A stretch of 64,000 nucleotides of DNA, taken from positions 1-64,000 of the forward strand of contig JALSIM010000014.1 in the NCBI GenBank assembly GCA_026990035.1. Direction: 5' to 3'. Below, piece by piece: positions 1 to 9,972 of the stretch; position 1 is the stretch's first letter; each line of letters begins with the position of its first letter. The notes beneath the pieces are model-generated. The model was not told where the DNA came from. It made no database searches and worked only from the letters and a program-made list of their open reading frames with translations. A program made the translations under genes and the position numbers. Source of the stretch: Alphaproteobacteria bacterium. Its GTDB lineage: Bacteria; Pseudomonadota; Alphaproteobacteria; Geminicoccales; Geminicoccaceae.

Positions 1-40
1 GCCGCTGCTCGAAATCCCAGAACCCGCGCTGCCCCGCCAT
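1..40 (-). CDS. IS5-family transposase, N-terminal fragment cut by window edge
   Basis: Only the first 13 codons lie in the window. They read M-A-G-Q-R-G-F-W-D-F-E-Q-R leftward from the ATG at 40. The G-Q-x-G-F-W-D-x-E-x-R opening is the usual N-terminus of a large group of IS5-family DDE transposases. A GGAGG ribosome binding site sits 8 bases upstream of the ATG (minus strand, about 49-53). The rest of the gene, the DDE residues and the far inverted repeat lie to the left. The family call rests on this short motif alone. Confidence 0.6.
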   Translation of the reverse strand, partial: MAGQRGFWDFEQR

Positions 41-53
41 GCCCACACCTCCG

Positions 54-88
54 GCGATTCATCTGTCCCTACCGACAGAGTGAATCGC
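54..88. repeat. Inverted repeat / hairpin upstream of the transposase start
   Basis: GCGATTCA (54-61) pairs with TGAATCGC (81-88), and inside it CTGT (63-66) pairs with ACAG (75-78), leaving an 8-base loop. It lies in the leader of the transposase on the minus strand. It could be a transposase binding site, part of the subterminal element end, or a hairpin that limits transcripts entering the element. The outer element end should lie between here and about 170, but I could not place it. The rest of the 41-387 gap shows no other gene; the ORFs across it are Arg/Pro-rich and lack family features. Confidence 0.45.
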
Positions 89-387
89 ATTCCGCCTGAA
101 ATGGCCAGTTTCCGGGGGTGTCCATCGGTAATTTGCCCGGAATTTCGGAAGATTCGCCGGCAATATGCGCGACCATGCGCACGGCGGCCGAAAAGGCCGC
201 CCCGTCCCCCGGCCGGTGGAGTTTCGAGAGCCCGGTCGAGAGCGTCGAGCCGGCGGAGGGGATGCGCCGCATGCGCGCTCGGGCGTCCGAGGACGGCCTC
301 TGCCGGCGCCATCCGCCCGCTTTCCCCGTCTGGCGCCGGCGGCCACGGCTGCCTATGTTGCGGCCCGCATGCCGGAGCAGGAGCCCG

Positions 388-3069
388 ATGAGCCAGAGCC
401 GCGCCCCGAAACCCGTCCGCCTCGAGGATTGGCGCCCGCCCGCTTTCACCACCCGCAGCGTCGCCCTCGATTTCCGCCTCGATGCCGAGGTCACCGAGCT
501 TCGCGCCACCTCCCGCCTCGAACGGCAGGGGGACGGGCCGCTCCTGCTCTACGGCCGCGAGCTCGAGACCCTGGCATTCCGGATCGACGGCAAGGCCCTC
601 GATCCCGCCGCGCTGCCGGTTTCGGGCGAGGAGCTGGTGCTGGAAGACGTCCCCGACCGCTTCACCCTCGAGGTGCACACCCGGGTCCACCCGCGCGCCA
701 ACACCGCCCTCATGGGCCTCTACGAGACCGGCGGGCTGCTCTGCACGCAATGCGAGGCGGAGGGCTTCCGGCGGCTGACCTGGTTTCAGGACCGGCCCGA
801 TGTGCTGGCCCGCTACCGGGTGCGGCTGGAGGCCGAGCGCGAGCGCTATCCGGTGCTGCTTTCCAACGGCAATCCGGTGGAGAAGGGGACACTCGCGGGC
901 GGGCGCCATTACGCGCTGTGGGAGGACCCGCATCCCAAGCCCTCCTATCTGTTCGCCCTGGTGGCGGGACGGCTGGGCTGCATCGAGGATGTGCATACCA
1001 CCCGTTCGGGGCGGCGGGTCGTCTTGCGCATCTACGCGAGGCCGCTCGAGGTGGAGCGCTGCCGCCACGCCCTCGAGGCCCTCGAGCTGGCGATGCGCTG
1101 GGAGGAGGAGGTCTACGGTCTCGAATACGATCTCGATCTCTACCAGATCGTCGCCGTCGAGGATTTCAACTTCGGCGCCATGGAGAACAAGGGCCTCAAC
1201 ATCTTCAACGCCAGCGCCATCCTCGCCGATCCCGACACCGCCACCGACGCCGATCATCTGCGCATCGCCCGCATCATCGCCCATGAATATTTCCACAACT
1301 GGACCGGCAACCGGGTGACCCTGCGCGACTGGTTCCAGCTCACCCTCAAGGAGGGGCTCACCGTCTTCCGCGACCAGGAGTTCATGCGCGATCTCCATTC
1401 CCCCGGCGTGGCCCGGATCGACGAGGTCGCCCGTCTGCGGGAGATCCAGTTTCCGGAGGACGCGAGCCCCCTCCGCCATCCGCCGCGACCGCGTCGCTAC
1501 ATCGAGATCAACAATTTCTATACCCCCACCGTGTACGAGAAGGGGGCCGAGATCGTGCGCATGCTGCAGCGGCTCTTGGGCGCGCGGCTGTTCCGGCGCG
1601 GCGTCCGGCACTTTCTGCAGAAGATGGACGGCGGGGCGGCGACGGTGGAGGATTTCCTGGCCTCGATGGAGGCCGTCTCGGGGCGCGATCTCGGGACCTT
1701 CGCCCGCTGGTACGAGAAGGCGGGGACGCCGCGGCTCGCGGTCGAGACGGCATGGGAGGCGGAGACCGGCCGCTTCCGTCTCCTGTTCCGGCAGCGGACA
1801 CCCGAGGGCGAGCCGGCCGTCGAGCCCCTGACGCTGCCGGTCGCGGTGGCGCTGCTGTCGCGGGAGGGCGAGCCCTTGCCCCTGCGGATCGAAGGGGACG
1901 ACACGCCCGCCGGCACCGAACGTCTGCTGGTGATCGAGGAGCCGGAGCGCAGCTTCACCTTCACCGGCCTCGGCGAACCGCCGGTGCCCTCGCTCCTGCG
2001 CGGCTTTTCGGCGCCGGTTCGTCTCGAACTGGAACGGGATCCGATCGAGCTCGCCTTTCTCTTCGCCCACGACGAGGATCCCTTCTGCCGCTGGGACGCC
2101 GGCCAGACCCTGGCCCTTCTGGCCATGCGGGAACGGTTCGATCGGGCCGAGGGCGGGGCAGGGAAGCGAGCCGGGGAGGCGCTGCACGCGGCTTTCGCCC
2201 GCATTCTCGAGGAGATGCCCGAGGATCACGCCTTCGCCGCCCGTCTGCTGGCCCTTCCCGGGCGGGCCCGTCTGGCCGAGGAAACCGAGCCCGTGCGGGT
2301 GGAGGCGGTCGATCGGGCCTGGCACGAGGTGCGACGGGGCATCGCCCAGGATTTCGCGATCGCCTGGCGGGTGCTCTACGACGGGTTGCCGGCCGAGCGG
2401 CCCTACGCCACCGCCATCGCCGCCATCGGCCGCCGCAGCCTGCGTCATCGGGCGCTTTCCTGGCTTGCGGTGGGCGGCCCGGAGGAGGCGCGGGCGCGGA
2501 TCCGGATCCTCTACGCGGAAGCCGACAATCTGACGGAGCGGCTGGCCGCCCTGCGGATCGCCTGTGACAGCGACGACGAGCTGGCCGATGCGCTGCTCGC
2601 CGATTTCCGGGCCCGCTTCGGGCACGAACCGCTGGTGCTCGACAAATGGTTCGCCCTCCAGGGCCGGCGGGAGGACCCGGCGGCGGTGGACCGGGTACGC
2701 GCGCTGCTGCGGGACCCCGATTTCTCCTGGCGCCATCCCAACCGGGTACGGGCGCTCCTCGGGAGTTTCACGCAGGAGAGTTTCACCGGCTTCCATCGTC
2801 CCGACGGGAGCGGCTACCGGCTCCTCGCGGAGGCCGTGCTGGCGGCCGATCGGGTCAATCCCCAGCTCGCCGCCCGCCTCGTCCAGCCGCTCGGGCGTCA
2901 CCGCCGTTTCGCTCCTCCCCGGGGGGCGGCGATGCGGGCGGCGCTGGAGGCGGTCCGGGAGGCCGGACGGACCTCGCGGGACCTCGCCGAGCTGGTGGAA
3001 AAGAGCCTCGGTGAAGAGGGACCGCGCCCCCGCGCCCGGGACTCGACGGCGGCGTCGGCGGCGCGCTAA
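388..3069 (+). CDS. pepN: Aminopeptidase N (M1 family zinc metallopeptidase)
   Basis: An 893-residue protein that removes N-terminal residues from peptides in the cytoplasm. It carries the M1 hallmarks: the exopeptidase motif G-A-M-E-N, then the zinc site H-E-Y-F-H with the second glutamate about 19 residues on (W-T-G-N-R ... L-K-E-G-L-T-V-F-R-D-Q-E-F). The N-terminus from MSQSR matches bacterial PepN, and the length is normal for the family (870-890). An open frame extends upstream to 118, but the ATG at 388 is preceded by AGGAG (379-383), and the upstream residues are low-complexity Arg/Pro without homology character, so 388 was chosen. mmsA follows 95 bases downstream on the same strand. 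Confidence 0.95.
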   Translation: MSQSRAPKPVRLEDWRPPAFTTRSVALDFRLDAEVTELRATSRLERQGDGPLLLYGRELETLAFRIDGKALDPAALPVSGEELVLEDVPDRFTLEVHTRVHPRANTALMGLYETGGLLCTQCEAEGFRRLTWFQDRPDVLARYRVRLEAERERYPVLLSNGNPVEKGTLAGGRHYALWEDPHPKPSYLFALVAGRLGCIEDVHTTRSGRRVVLRIYARPLEVERCRHALEALELAMRWEEEVYGLEYDLDLYQIVAVEDFNFGAMENKGLNIFNASAILADPDTATDADHLRIARIIAHEYFHNWTGNRVTLRDWFQLTLKEGLTVFRDQEFMRDLHSPGVARIDEVARLREIQFPEDASPLRHPPRPRRYIEINNFYTPTVYEKGAEIVRMLQRLLGARLFRRGVRHFLQKMDGGAATVEDFLASMEAVSGRDLGTFARWYEKAGTPRLAVETAWEAETGRFRLLFRQRTPEGEPAVEPLTLPVAVALLSREGEPLPLRIEGDDTPAGTERLLVIEEPERSFTFTGLGEPPVPSLLRGFSAPVRLELERDPIELAFLFAHDEDPFCRWDAGQTLALLAMRERFDRAEGGAGKRAGEALHAAFARILEEMPEDHAFAARLLALPGRARLAEETEPVRVEAVDRAWHEVRRGIAQDFAIAWRVLYDGLPAERPYATAIAAIGRRSLRHRALSWLAVGGPEEARARIRILYAEADNLTERLAALRIACDSDDELADALLADFRARFGHEPLVLDKWFALQGRREDPAAVDRVRALLRDPDFSWRHPNRVRALLGSFTQESFTGFHRPDGSGYRLLAEAVLAADRVNPQLAARLVQPLGRHRRFAPPRGAAMRAALEAVREAGRTSRDLAELVEKSLGEEGPRPRARDSTAASAAR

Positions 3070-3164
3070 GAGGGCGCCCGGCAGGTGCCCTCCCGAGGCA
3101 CCGATCGGCAACGCGACATCGAACGGCCGGCGCAGCCGACGACCGGCCGGCGGGGAGAGGGCTC

Positions 3165-4664
<1,500 letters not shown>

Positions 4665-4692
4665 GCCCGGTTCCGGTCGCCGGGATGTCGCG

Positions 4693-4722
4693 GGGGCGGG
4701 GAATTCCCCGCCCCGTTTTTTT
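4693..4722 (+). terminator. Rho-independent terminator after mmsA
   Basis: A perfect 9-bp stem, GGGGCGGGG (4693-4701) with CCCCGCCCC (4706-4714), has a 4-base AATT loop and is followed by G and seven T residues (4716-4722). It begins 29 bases after the mmsA stop and separates mmsA from the phosphatase gene. Confidence 0.92.
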
Positions 4723-4769
4723 CGCCGATGCGAGACAAGTTCGTGCAACAAGTCCGGAAGGAAGAACGG

Positions 4770-5267
4770 ATGCGGATCCGGCAGCTTTCTCTCCCCGGGG
4801 AAGCCGGAGAGATATTTCTGCATTCCATGCCTGGCAAGTGCGAAGATATCGCGGAGTTCTCCGAAGAAATACGAAAACTGAGCATTCACCTCGTGGTGTG
4901 TTTGGCCGAATGTGAAGAAATCCGCCGAAAATCTCCTGCCTACGCCGAATTACGCGCGAAAAAGGGGCTGCCCTGCGATATCCGGGATTTGCCGATCCCG
5001 GATTTCGGCGTGCCGGCGGATCGCGATGCGTTCCGTCGGCTCGCTCTGGAAATCGCGCGGCTCGTTCGGGACGGTCGTCGCCTGCTGATACATTGTGCGG
5101 GTGGGGTCGGGCGAACCGGCACCTTCGCGAACTGCGTGCTGCTGGCGATGCACCACGATCCGGAGGAAGCGAGAAGGCGCGTGGAAGAAGCCGGTTCGAG
5201 GCCCGAGACGGAGGAGCAGCGGGAGCTCGTCCGCTGGTTCGCCGGGGAGATGGCCGAGAGCGGCTAG
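4770..5267 (+). CDS. Small protein tyrosine / dual-specificity phosphatase
   Basis: A 165-residue cytoplasmic protein with the cysteine-phosphatase P-loop H-C-A-G-G-V-G-R-T-G-T near residue 110 (Cys nucleophile and Arg of the C-x5-R motif) and an upstream P-D-F-G-V-P-A-D segment where the general-acid aspartate is expected. It resembles short DSP/PTP proteins that dephosphorylate Tyr, Ser/Thr or other phosphate esters; the substrate is unknown. The frame opens at 4728, but ATG 4770 has GGAAGGAAG about 6 bases upstream, so it was chosen. The gene follows the mmsA terminator, so it must have its own promoter. It is somewhat less G+C-rich at its 5' end than its neighbours. Confidence 0.8.
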   Translation: MRIRQLSLPGEAGEIFLHSMPGKCEDIAEFSEEIRKLSIHLVVCLAECEEIRRKSPAYAELRAKKGLPCDIRDLPIPDFGVPADRDAFRRLALEIARLVRDGRRLLIHCAGGVGRTGTFANCVLLAMHHDPEEARRRVEEAGSRPETEEQRELVRWFAGEMAESG

Positions 5268-5458
5268 CCCGGCGGGGAGGTGGCTGAGAATTCGGGCAGG
5301 GTGACGAGCTCGCGCCGCTCGGCGATGCCGCGAAACAGGAGCGATGCGCGCGCCGTAGATTTCCGTCCGTCGTGTCGGCGGAACCGCCCGCCGTCACAGG
5401 AAGGCGGTGCCGGTCGAAAGCCGCGTCCGGCACCAGCGGTCGCCGCCGCGGAGCTCCG

Positions 5459-6433
5459 TCAGGCGATGCGGCCGCCGAGTTCGTCCTCGATATGGGCGCG
5501 GACGATCTCCTCGAAACTGGTATCGGCGGCAAAGCCCATGGAAAGGCCGCGCTCGGGGGCGAAGCGGGCGGGCCAGCCGGCGACGATGGCCTGGATCCGG
5601 GCCTCCGGTTCCCAGCGCACCCGAGCGGCGACCTTGTCGCCGGCCACCCGGCGCAGGGTCTCGACCATCTCGCCGACGGTCACCGTGAGGCCCGGCAGAA
5701 CGACGCTGCGCCAGCCGCCGAAGGCCGAGGCCGGCAACCCGGCGGCATGCAGGAAGGCGGCGATCACCCGCCGCGGCGACAAGAGATACATGGCCGTGTC
5801 CGGGGTCACCGGGCAGACCGCCTCCTCCCCCGCCAGCGGCTCGCGGATGATCGAGCTGGCGAAGGTGGAGGCGGCGAGATTGGGCTCGCCGGCACGGACC
5901 ACGATGGTCGGCAGGCGGAGGCTGCGGCCGTCGATGTATCCCTTGCGGCTGTAGTCGTTGACCAGCAGCTCGCCCGCCGCCTTCTGGGCGCCGTAGGAAG
6001 TCTGCGGGGTGAGATGGGTGGTGTCGGTGATGGTCTCGGGAAGATTGCCGCCGTAAACCGCCACCGAACTCGCGAAGACCAGCCGCGGACGGCGGCCTCC
6101 GGCGCGCAGGGCCTCGAGCAGGTTCCTGGTGCCGTCGAGATTGACTCGCATGCCGCGGTCGAAATCGGCTTCCGCATCGGCGCTCACGATGGCCGCCAGA
6201 TGGAACACGAGATCGGCGTCCGCGACGAGCTCGCGCACCGCCTGTCCATCGCCGATGTCGCAGGCCACGGGGTGGAAGCGCGGATCCCGGAGATCCGGAG
6301 GCGGCATCAGATCGGCGCCGACCAGCTCGGCGAGCGGATGGTCGAAGCCCGCCGGCGGCGTCTGCCGCCCGAGCAGCGCCAGCGACAGCTTCCTGCCGAG
6401 AAAGCCGCCGGCCCCGGTGATCACGATCTTCAT
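5459..6433 (-). CDS. denD: NAD-dependent epimerase/dehydratase, D-erythronate dehydrogenase-like
   Basis: A 324-residue extended short-chain dehydrogenase. The Rossmann motif T-G-A-G-G-F-L-G starts at residue 7. A-S-S-V-A-V-Y-G-G and Y-G-A-Q-K supply the Ser and Tyr-x3-Lys catalytic residues. The overall pattern, including R-L-P-T-I-V-V-R and the C-terminal R-Y/F-x-P-E-R-G-L-S-M region, matches DenD, which oxidises D-erythronate to 2-oxo-tetronate; related nucleotide-sugar epimerases are the alternative. Its ATG overlaps the TGA of the upstream ferritin-like gene (ATGA at 6430-6433), so the two are translationally coupled. No other D-erythronate genes (denK, otnC) are nearby, so the substrate is inferred. 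The gene symbol is by resemblance. Confidence 0.7.
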   Translation of the reverse strand: MKIVITGAGGFLGRKLSLALLGRQTPPAGFDHPLAELVGADLMPPPDLRDPRFHPVACDIGDGQAVRELVADADLVFHLAAIVSADAEADFDRGMRVNLDGTRNLLEALRAGGRRPRLVFASSVAVYGGNLPETITDTTHLTPQTSYGAQKAAGELLVNDYSRKGYIDGRSLRLPTIVVRAGEPNLAASTFASSIIREPLAGEEAVCPVTPDTAMYLLSPRRVIAAFLHAAGLPASAFGGWRSVVLPGLTVTVGEMVETLRRVAGDKVAARVRWEPEARIQAIVAGWPARFAPERGLSMGFAADTSFEEIVRAHIEDELGGRIA

Positions 6434-7371
6434 GGCTCCTCTCCCCCCTCGTCGCTGTCCGTACCGCTCCGCGCAGCGTCGGCCTCGAGGGAGTCGAGCG
6501 CATGCAGGAGGGCGAGAAGATGCTGCATCCGTTCCTGGGCCCGCTGCATGACCTCTTCCTGCGCCGCGCCGGCGAACAGCCGATCGTAGAACTCGAAGGC
6601 CCGTTCGACCGCCAGCCGCAGCCGTCCGCGCGCATCCTCCCCGGGTTCTCCCGGCCCGACCGCCCCGGGTTCCTCCGCGGTCTCTTCGAGGGCGCCCCGG
6701 AACGGGCCCAGGGCGGGGTGTCGCGCGAGCGCCCGGGCGAGGGACGGATCCCGGGCGCAGGCGATGCGCAGCAGCCGGGCGAGTTCGCTCTCGATCGGCC
6801 GCGCCGCCGCCTCCAGTTCGGCGAGGCTCGTCAGCCGCCGCGGCGGCGGGCCGGCGCCGCTTTCCGGCTCGGTCGCATGGTAAGCGGCACGCCGCCGGGC
6901 GCGCAGCCGCGCGGCTTCGGCCAGCGCCTCGCGGGCGAGATCCTCCGCCAGCCGCGCCGCTTCCGGATACCGGGCCGTGGCCTCGAGTCCACTGCACAGG
7001 CGGAACAGGGCATCCTCGAAGCCGACCGCCACGGCCAGGGCGCGGTAGGGGGTGGCGAGCTCCGGCCGGTGTTCCCAGAGCTCGAGGCTTTGGAGGAGTT
7101 CCTCGTCGAGCAGACCGGCGGGTACCGGTCGCGCCTCCGCGTCCGGGATGCCGAGTTCCCGGGCGCGGGTACGGAGGCGGGCGATCCGGTCGCGCTGCTC
7201 CCGGGCCAGCCCGGTGAAGAGTCGGGCGCTCTCCTCGCGGCCGGTCTCGCGGGCGCGCGCCGCCAGCCGCTCGTAGCGCACGGCCAAGGGGTCGAGCAGG
7301 CCGAGGACGAAGGCGAGAACGTCCTGCGGTTCGACCTCCGGTGGTGGAAATCCTTGAATTCTTCTCGCCAT
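6430..7371 (-). CDS. Ferritin-like / rubrerythrin-like domain protein, function unknown
   Basis: A 313-residue, almost wholly helical, Arg/Ala/Glu-rich protein with no signal peptide. Two helical segments (about residues 20-65 and 100-165) have the E-x6-Y/R patterns of ferritin-like four-helix bundles, including L-A-R-E-A-L-A-E-A-A-R-L-R-A-R-R-R-A-A-Y-H. The second segment lacks the usual E-x-x-H metal ligands, so metal binding is doubtful. The C-terminal 60 residues are acidic and coiled-coil-like. It is divergent from nosR across a 181-base gap that holds an FNR-type box, so it could share oxygen/nitrogen-oxide control. It is coupled to the downstream dehydrogenase. The fold assignment is inference. 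Confidence 0.5.
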   Translation of the reverse strand: MARRIQGFPPPEVEPQDVLAFVLGLLDPLAVRYERLAARARETGREESARLFTGLAREQRDRIARLRTRARELGIPDAEARPVPAGLLDEELLQSLELWEHRPELATPYRALAVAVGFEDALFRLCSGLEATARYPEAARLAEDLAREALAEAARLRARRRAAYHATEPESGAGPPPRRLTSLAELEAAARPIESELARLLRIACARDPSLARALARHPALGPFRGALEETAEEPGAVGPGEPGEDARGRLRLAVERAFEFYDRLFAGAAQEEVMQRAQERMQHLLALLHALDSLEADAARSGTDSDEGGEEP

Positions 7372-7478
7372 CGGGCAAGACTTCTCCCTCGACAGGCCTC
7401 GAAAGAGCCGGTTGCGGCGCCCTGCGGCGAAATGCCGAAGCCTTCGCAGGAGGCCGAGGCCGCAGCCCGGCTACGGCT

Positions 7479-7492
7479 TTGACCGCGATCAA
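7479..7492. promoter_or_regulatory. FNR/Dnr-type binding site upstream of nosR
   Basis: TTGAC-CGCG-ATCAA is a near-perfect match to the FNR/Dnr/NnrR half-sites (TTGAT-N4-ATCAA). The site centre is 7485.5. A class II start point 41.5 bases on would be near 7527, just before the AAGGAG at 7541 and the nosR GTG at 7553, which fits well. TATGGC at 7515-7520 could be the -10 element. The site lies 108 bases from the start of the divergent ferritin-like gene and could act in both directions. Confidence 0.75.
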
Positions 7493-7552
7493 TGTCGTCG
7501 GCCGGTGGCGGCACTATGGCAACAACGCGTTCCGAATTCGAAGGAGTCAAGG

Positions 7553-9877
7553 GTGGCGTATCAGGAAAGACCCCGATCCTGGTCGCGCGTCGGTGCGCGT
7601 CCGGTTTCCGGCCGCGCCGGCGGAACCGGTCCGAACCGGTTTCTCCTTCTGTCGCTGCTCCTGGCGATGGCCGTCATCGCGCTGGCGGCGACGGCCCGGG
7701 CGGCCGACGACCTGGCGCGCTTTCTGGCCGAGGTTCCGGCCGGCGACCTCCTGCCGGGCGGTGAACGCTACGGCGAGATCACCGGACCGCCGACGGCGGC
7801 CCCCGTCTATGCCGGTGACAGGCAGCTCGGCTACGCTTTCCTCAATTCCGACATCGTCGATGCCAGCGGTTATTCGAGCAAGCCCATCTCGATCCTGATC
7901 GGCATCGACATGAACGGGGTCATCACCGGCCTGAAACTCGTCGAACACCACGAGCCGATCGTCCTGGTCGGGATTCCCGAGGAGAAGATCACCGGCTTCA
8001 TCGAACGGTACGTGGGGCTCGATGTCGTCGCCCTGACCCGGGACCGCGAGCGGCCGCGGCTGGACATCGTCAGCGGGGCCACGGTGACCGTGATGGTCAT
8101 CGACGATTCGGTGATCGAAGCCGCTCTCGAGGTGGCCAAGGCCTACGGTCTCGGGGGGTTGCGGGCGACCGCCGCGGCGACCCGACCGACGGCCCGCAAG
8201 GTCCTGGTCGATACCGGCGAAGGCGAGATCCGGGACTGGAACGATCTGCTGCTCGAAGGGGCCATCGCCCGCCTCAAGGTGACCGTCGGAGACGTCAACC
8301 GCGCTTTCGAGGAGCTGGGTGATCCGAAGGCCGCGAAACGGCGTCAGCGGGGCCGGGCGGAGCAGGTGTTCATCGATCTCTACACCGGACTCGTCACCAT
8401 CCCGACGGTCGGCCGCAGCCTCCTCGGCGACAACGAATACCGGGCGTTGCGCAACTGGCTGAGGAAGGGCGATCAGGCGATCCTGGTGGCGGCTCGCGGG
8501 CGCTATTCCTTCAAGGGGTCGGGGTACGTGCGGGGCGGCATCTTCGACCGGTTCCGAATCCGCCAGGGTGATCGCACCTTCCGTCTCCGCGATCGTGACC
8601 ACCGGCGGCTGGGAAGACAGCTTCCCGCGGAAGGAGCGCCGAGCTTCGACGAGGTGGACGTGTTCCGCATCGCCGCGGACAGCGGCTTCGATCCGGCCGC
8701 ACCCTGGCAGCTCGAGCTCCTGGTGCAGCGGGAGACGGGACCCACGAGCAAGGTGTTCACCGTCTTTTCGGTCACCTACACGCCGCCCGAGAAGTATCTG
8801 CGGACGGTCGAACCGCCGGCACCGCCCCCGGCCGCCGCGGTGTCGCCTCGGGAGGGCTCGGGCGATGCCCCACCGGCCGATACGGCCGTCGGCGAACAGC
8901 CGTTGTGGCAGAAGGTCTGGCTCTCCCGGATACCGGAGATCGCGATTCTCCTGGGGGCGCTCGCTCTGCTCACCGGGATCTTTTTCTTCCAGGACTGGCT
9001 GGTACGCCGTCCGAGACTGACCGAATACACGCGCACGGGCTTTCTGCTGTTCACCCTCTTCTTCATCGGCTTCTACGCCAACGCCCAGCTCTCGGTGGTC
9101 AACGTCACCACCTTCTTCAACAGTCTCATCACCGGATTTCGCTGGGAATACTTTCTGATCGATCCGCTGATCTTCATTCTCTGGGGGTCGGTGGCGGTCT
9201 CGTTGCTGTTCTGGGGGCGGGGCGCCTACTGCGGCTGGCTCTGCCCGTTCGGCGCCCTCCAGGAGCTCCTCAACAAGATCGCCAAGGCGCTGAAGGTGCC
9301 GCAGATCAGCCTCCCCTGGGGCCTGCACGAGCGTCTCTGGCCGGTCAAATACATCATCTTCCTCGGTCTGTTCGGCGTCTCCCTCCATTCGCTGGCGCTG
9401 TCGGAAAGGCTGGCCGAGGTCGAGCCCTTCAAGACCGCGATCATCCTCAAATTCGTCCGCGACTGGCCCTTCGTGCTCTACGCGGTGCTGCTGCTGATCG
9501 CCGGCCTGTTCATCGAGCGTTTCTACTGCCGCTACATCTGCCCGCTCGGAGCGGCTCTCGGCATCCCGGGTCGGATGCGGATGTTCGACTGGCTGAAGCG
9601 CTATCGGGAGTGCGGGCATCCCTGTCAGCGCTGCGCCCACGAATGCATGGTGCAGGCGATCCATCCCGAGGGACAGATCAACCCCAACGAGTGCCTCTAC
9701 TGCCTGCACTGCCAGACCCTTTACTACGACGATCATCGCTGTCCGGTGATGATCCAGAAACGGCTGCGGCGCGAACGGCGGGCCGGCCGCACAACCGCGG
9801 CCGCTCTCGAACCCGAGCTTCGGGGGATCGGCAGGGCTTCGATCCGCCGATCCGGAACGACGACCGTCGAGCCGTGA
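7553..9877 (+). CDS. nosR: NosR, membrane flavin/iron-sulfur protein for N2O reductase
   Basis: A 774-residue membrane protein that feeds electrons to NosZ and supports nos expression. An N-terminal membrane segment (about 29-50) precedes a periplasmic FMN-binding domain with the flavinylation motif S-G-A-T-V-T (174-179). After a Pro-rich linker come several transmembrane helices carrying the two polyferredoxin cysteine motifs C-G-W-L-C-P-F-G and C-R-Y-I-C-P-L-G. The C-terminus has two clusters for 4Fe-4S sites (C-G-H-P-C-Q-R-C and C-L-Y-C-L-H-C). The GTG at 7553 was chosen because AAGGAG lies 6 bases upstream; the frame is open to 7412, but that extension has no SD and crosses the FNR box. 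It is the first gene of the nos operon. NosX at 15544 is the likely flavin transferase for the Thr of the S-G-A-T motif. Confidence 0.95.
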   Translation: MAYQERPRSWSRVGARPVSGRAGGTGPNRFLLLSLLLAMAVIALAATARAADDLARFLAEVPAGDLLPGGERYGEITGPPTAAPVYAGDRQLGYAFLNSDIVDASGYSSKPISILIGIDMNGVITGLKLVEHHEPIVLVGIPEEKITGFIERYVGLDVVALTRDRERPRLDIVSGATVTVMVIDDSVIEAALEVAKAYGLGGLRATAAATRPTARKVLVDTGEGEIRDWNDLLLEGAIARLKVTVGDVNRAFEELGDPKAAKRRQRGRAEQVFIDLYTGLVTIPTVGRSLLGDNEYRALRNWLRKGDQAILVAARGRYSFKGSGYVRGGIFDRFRIRQGDRTFRLRDRDHRRLGRQLPAEGAPSFDEVDVFRIAADSGFDPAAPWQLELLVQRETGPTSKVFTVFSVTYTPPEKYLRTVEPPAPPPAAAVSPREGSGDAPPADTAVGEQPLWQKVWLSRIPEIAILLGALALLTGIFFFQDWLVRRPRLTEYTRTGFLLFTLFFIGFYANAQLSVVNVTTFFNSLITGFRWEYFLIDPLIFILWGSVAVSLLFWGRGAYCGWLCPFGALQELLNKIAKALKVPQISLPWGLHERLWPVKYIIFLGLFGVSLHSLALSERLAEVEPFKTAIILKFVRDWPFVLYAVLLLIAGLFIERFYCRYICPLGAALGIPGRMRMFDWLKRYRECGHPCQRCAHECMVQAIHPEGQINPNECLYCLHCQTLYYDDHRCPVMIQKRLRRERRAGRTTAAALEPELRGIGRASIRRSGTTTVEP

Positions 9878-9972
9878 GAGCCTCGATCCGTGGGCCTCGC
9901 CGGTACCCGGGGGCGAGAACGATCCGGTCCGGAGGGGGTAGTGGAAAGTCGCAACCGGAAGGAGGACGAAGG

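Noticed and set aside
5268-5458. Short minus-strand peptide-like stretch between the phosphatase and the dehydrogenase
   Set aside because: About 25 codons read sensibly before a stop near 5265, but there is no start or recognisable family, so it was not called a gene remnant.
7547-9736. 729-codon minus-strand open frame opposite nosR
   Set aside because: Antisense shadow of nosR; low complexity and no ribosome site.
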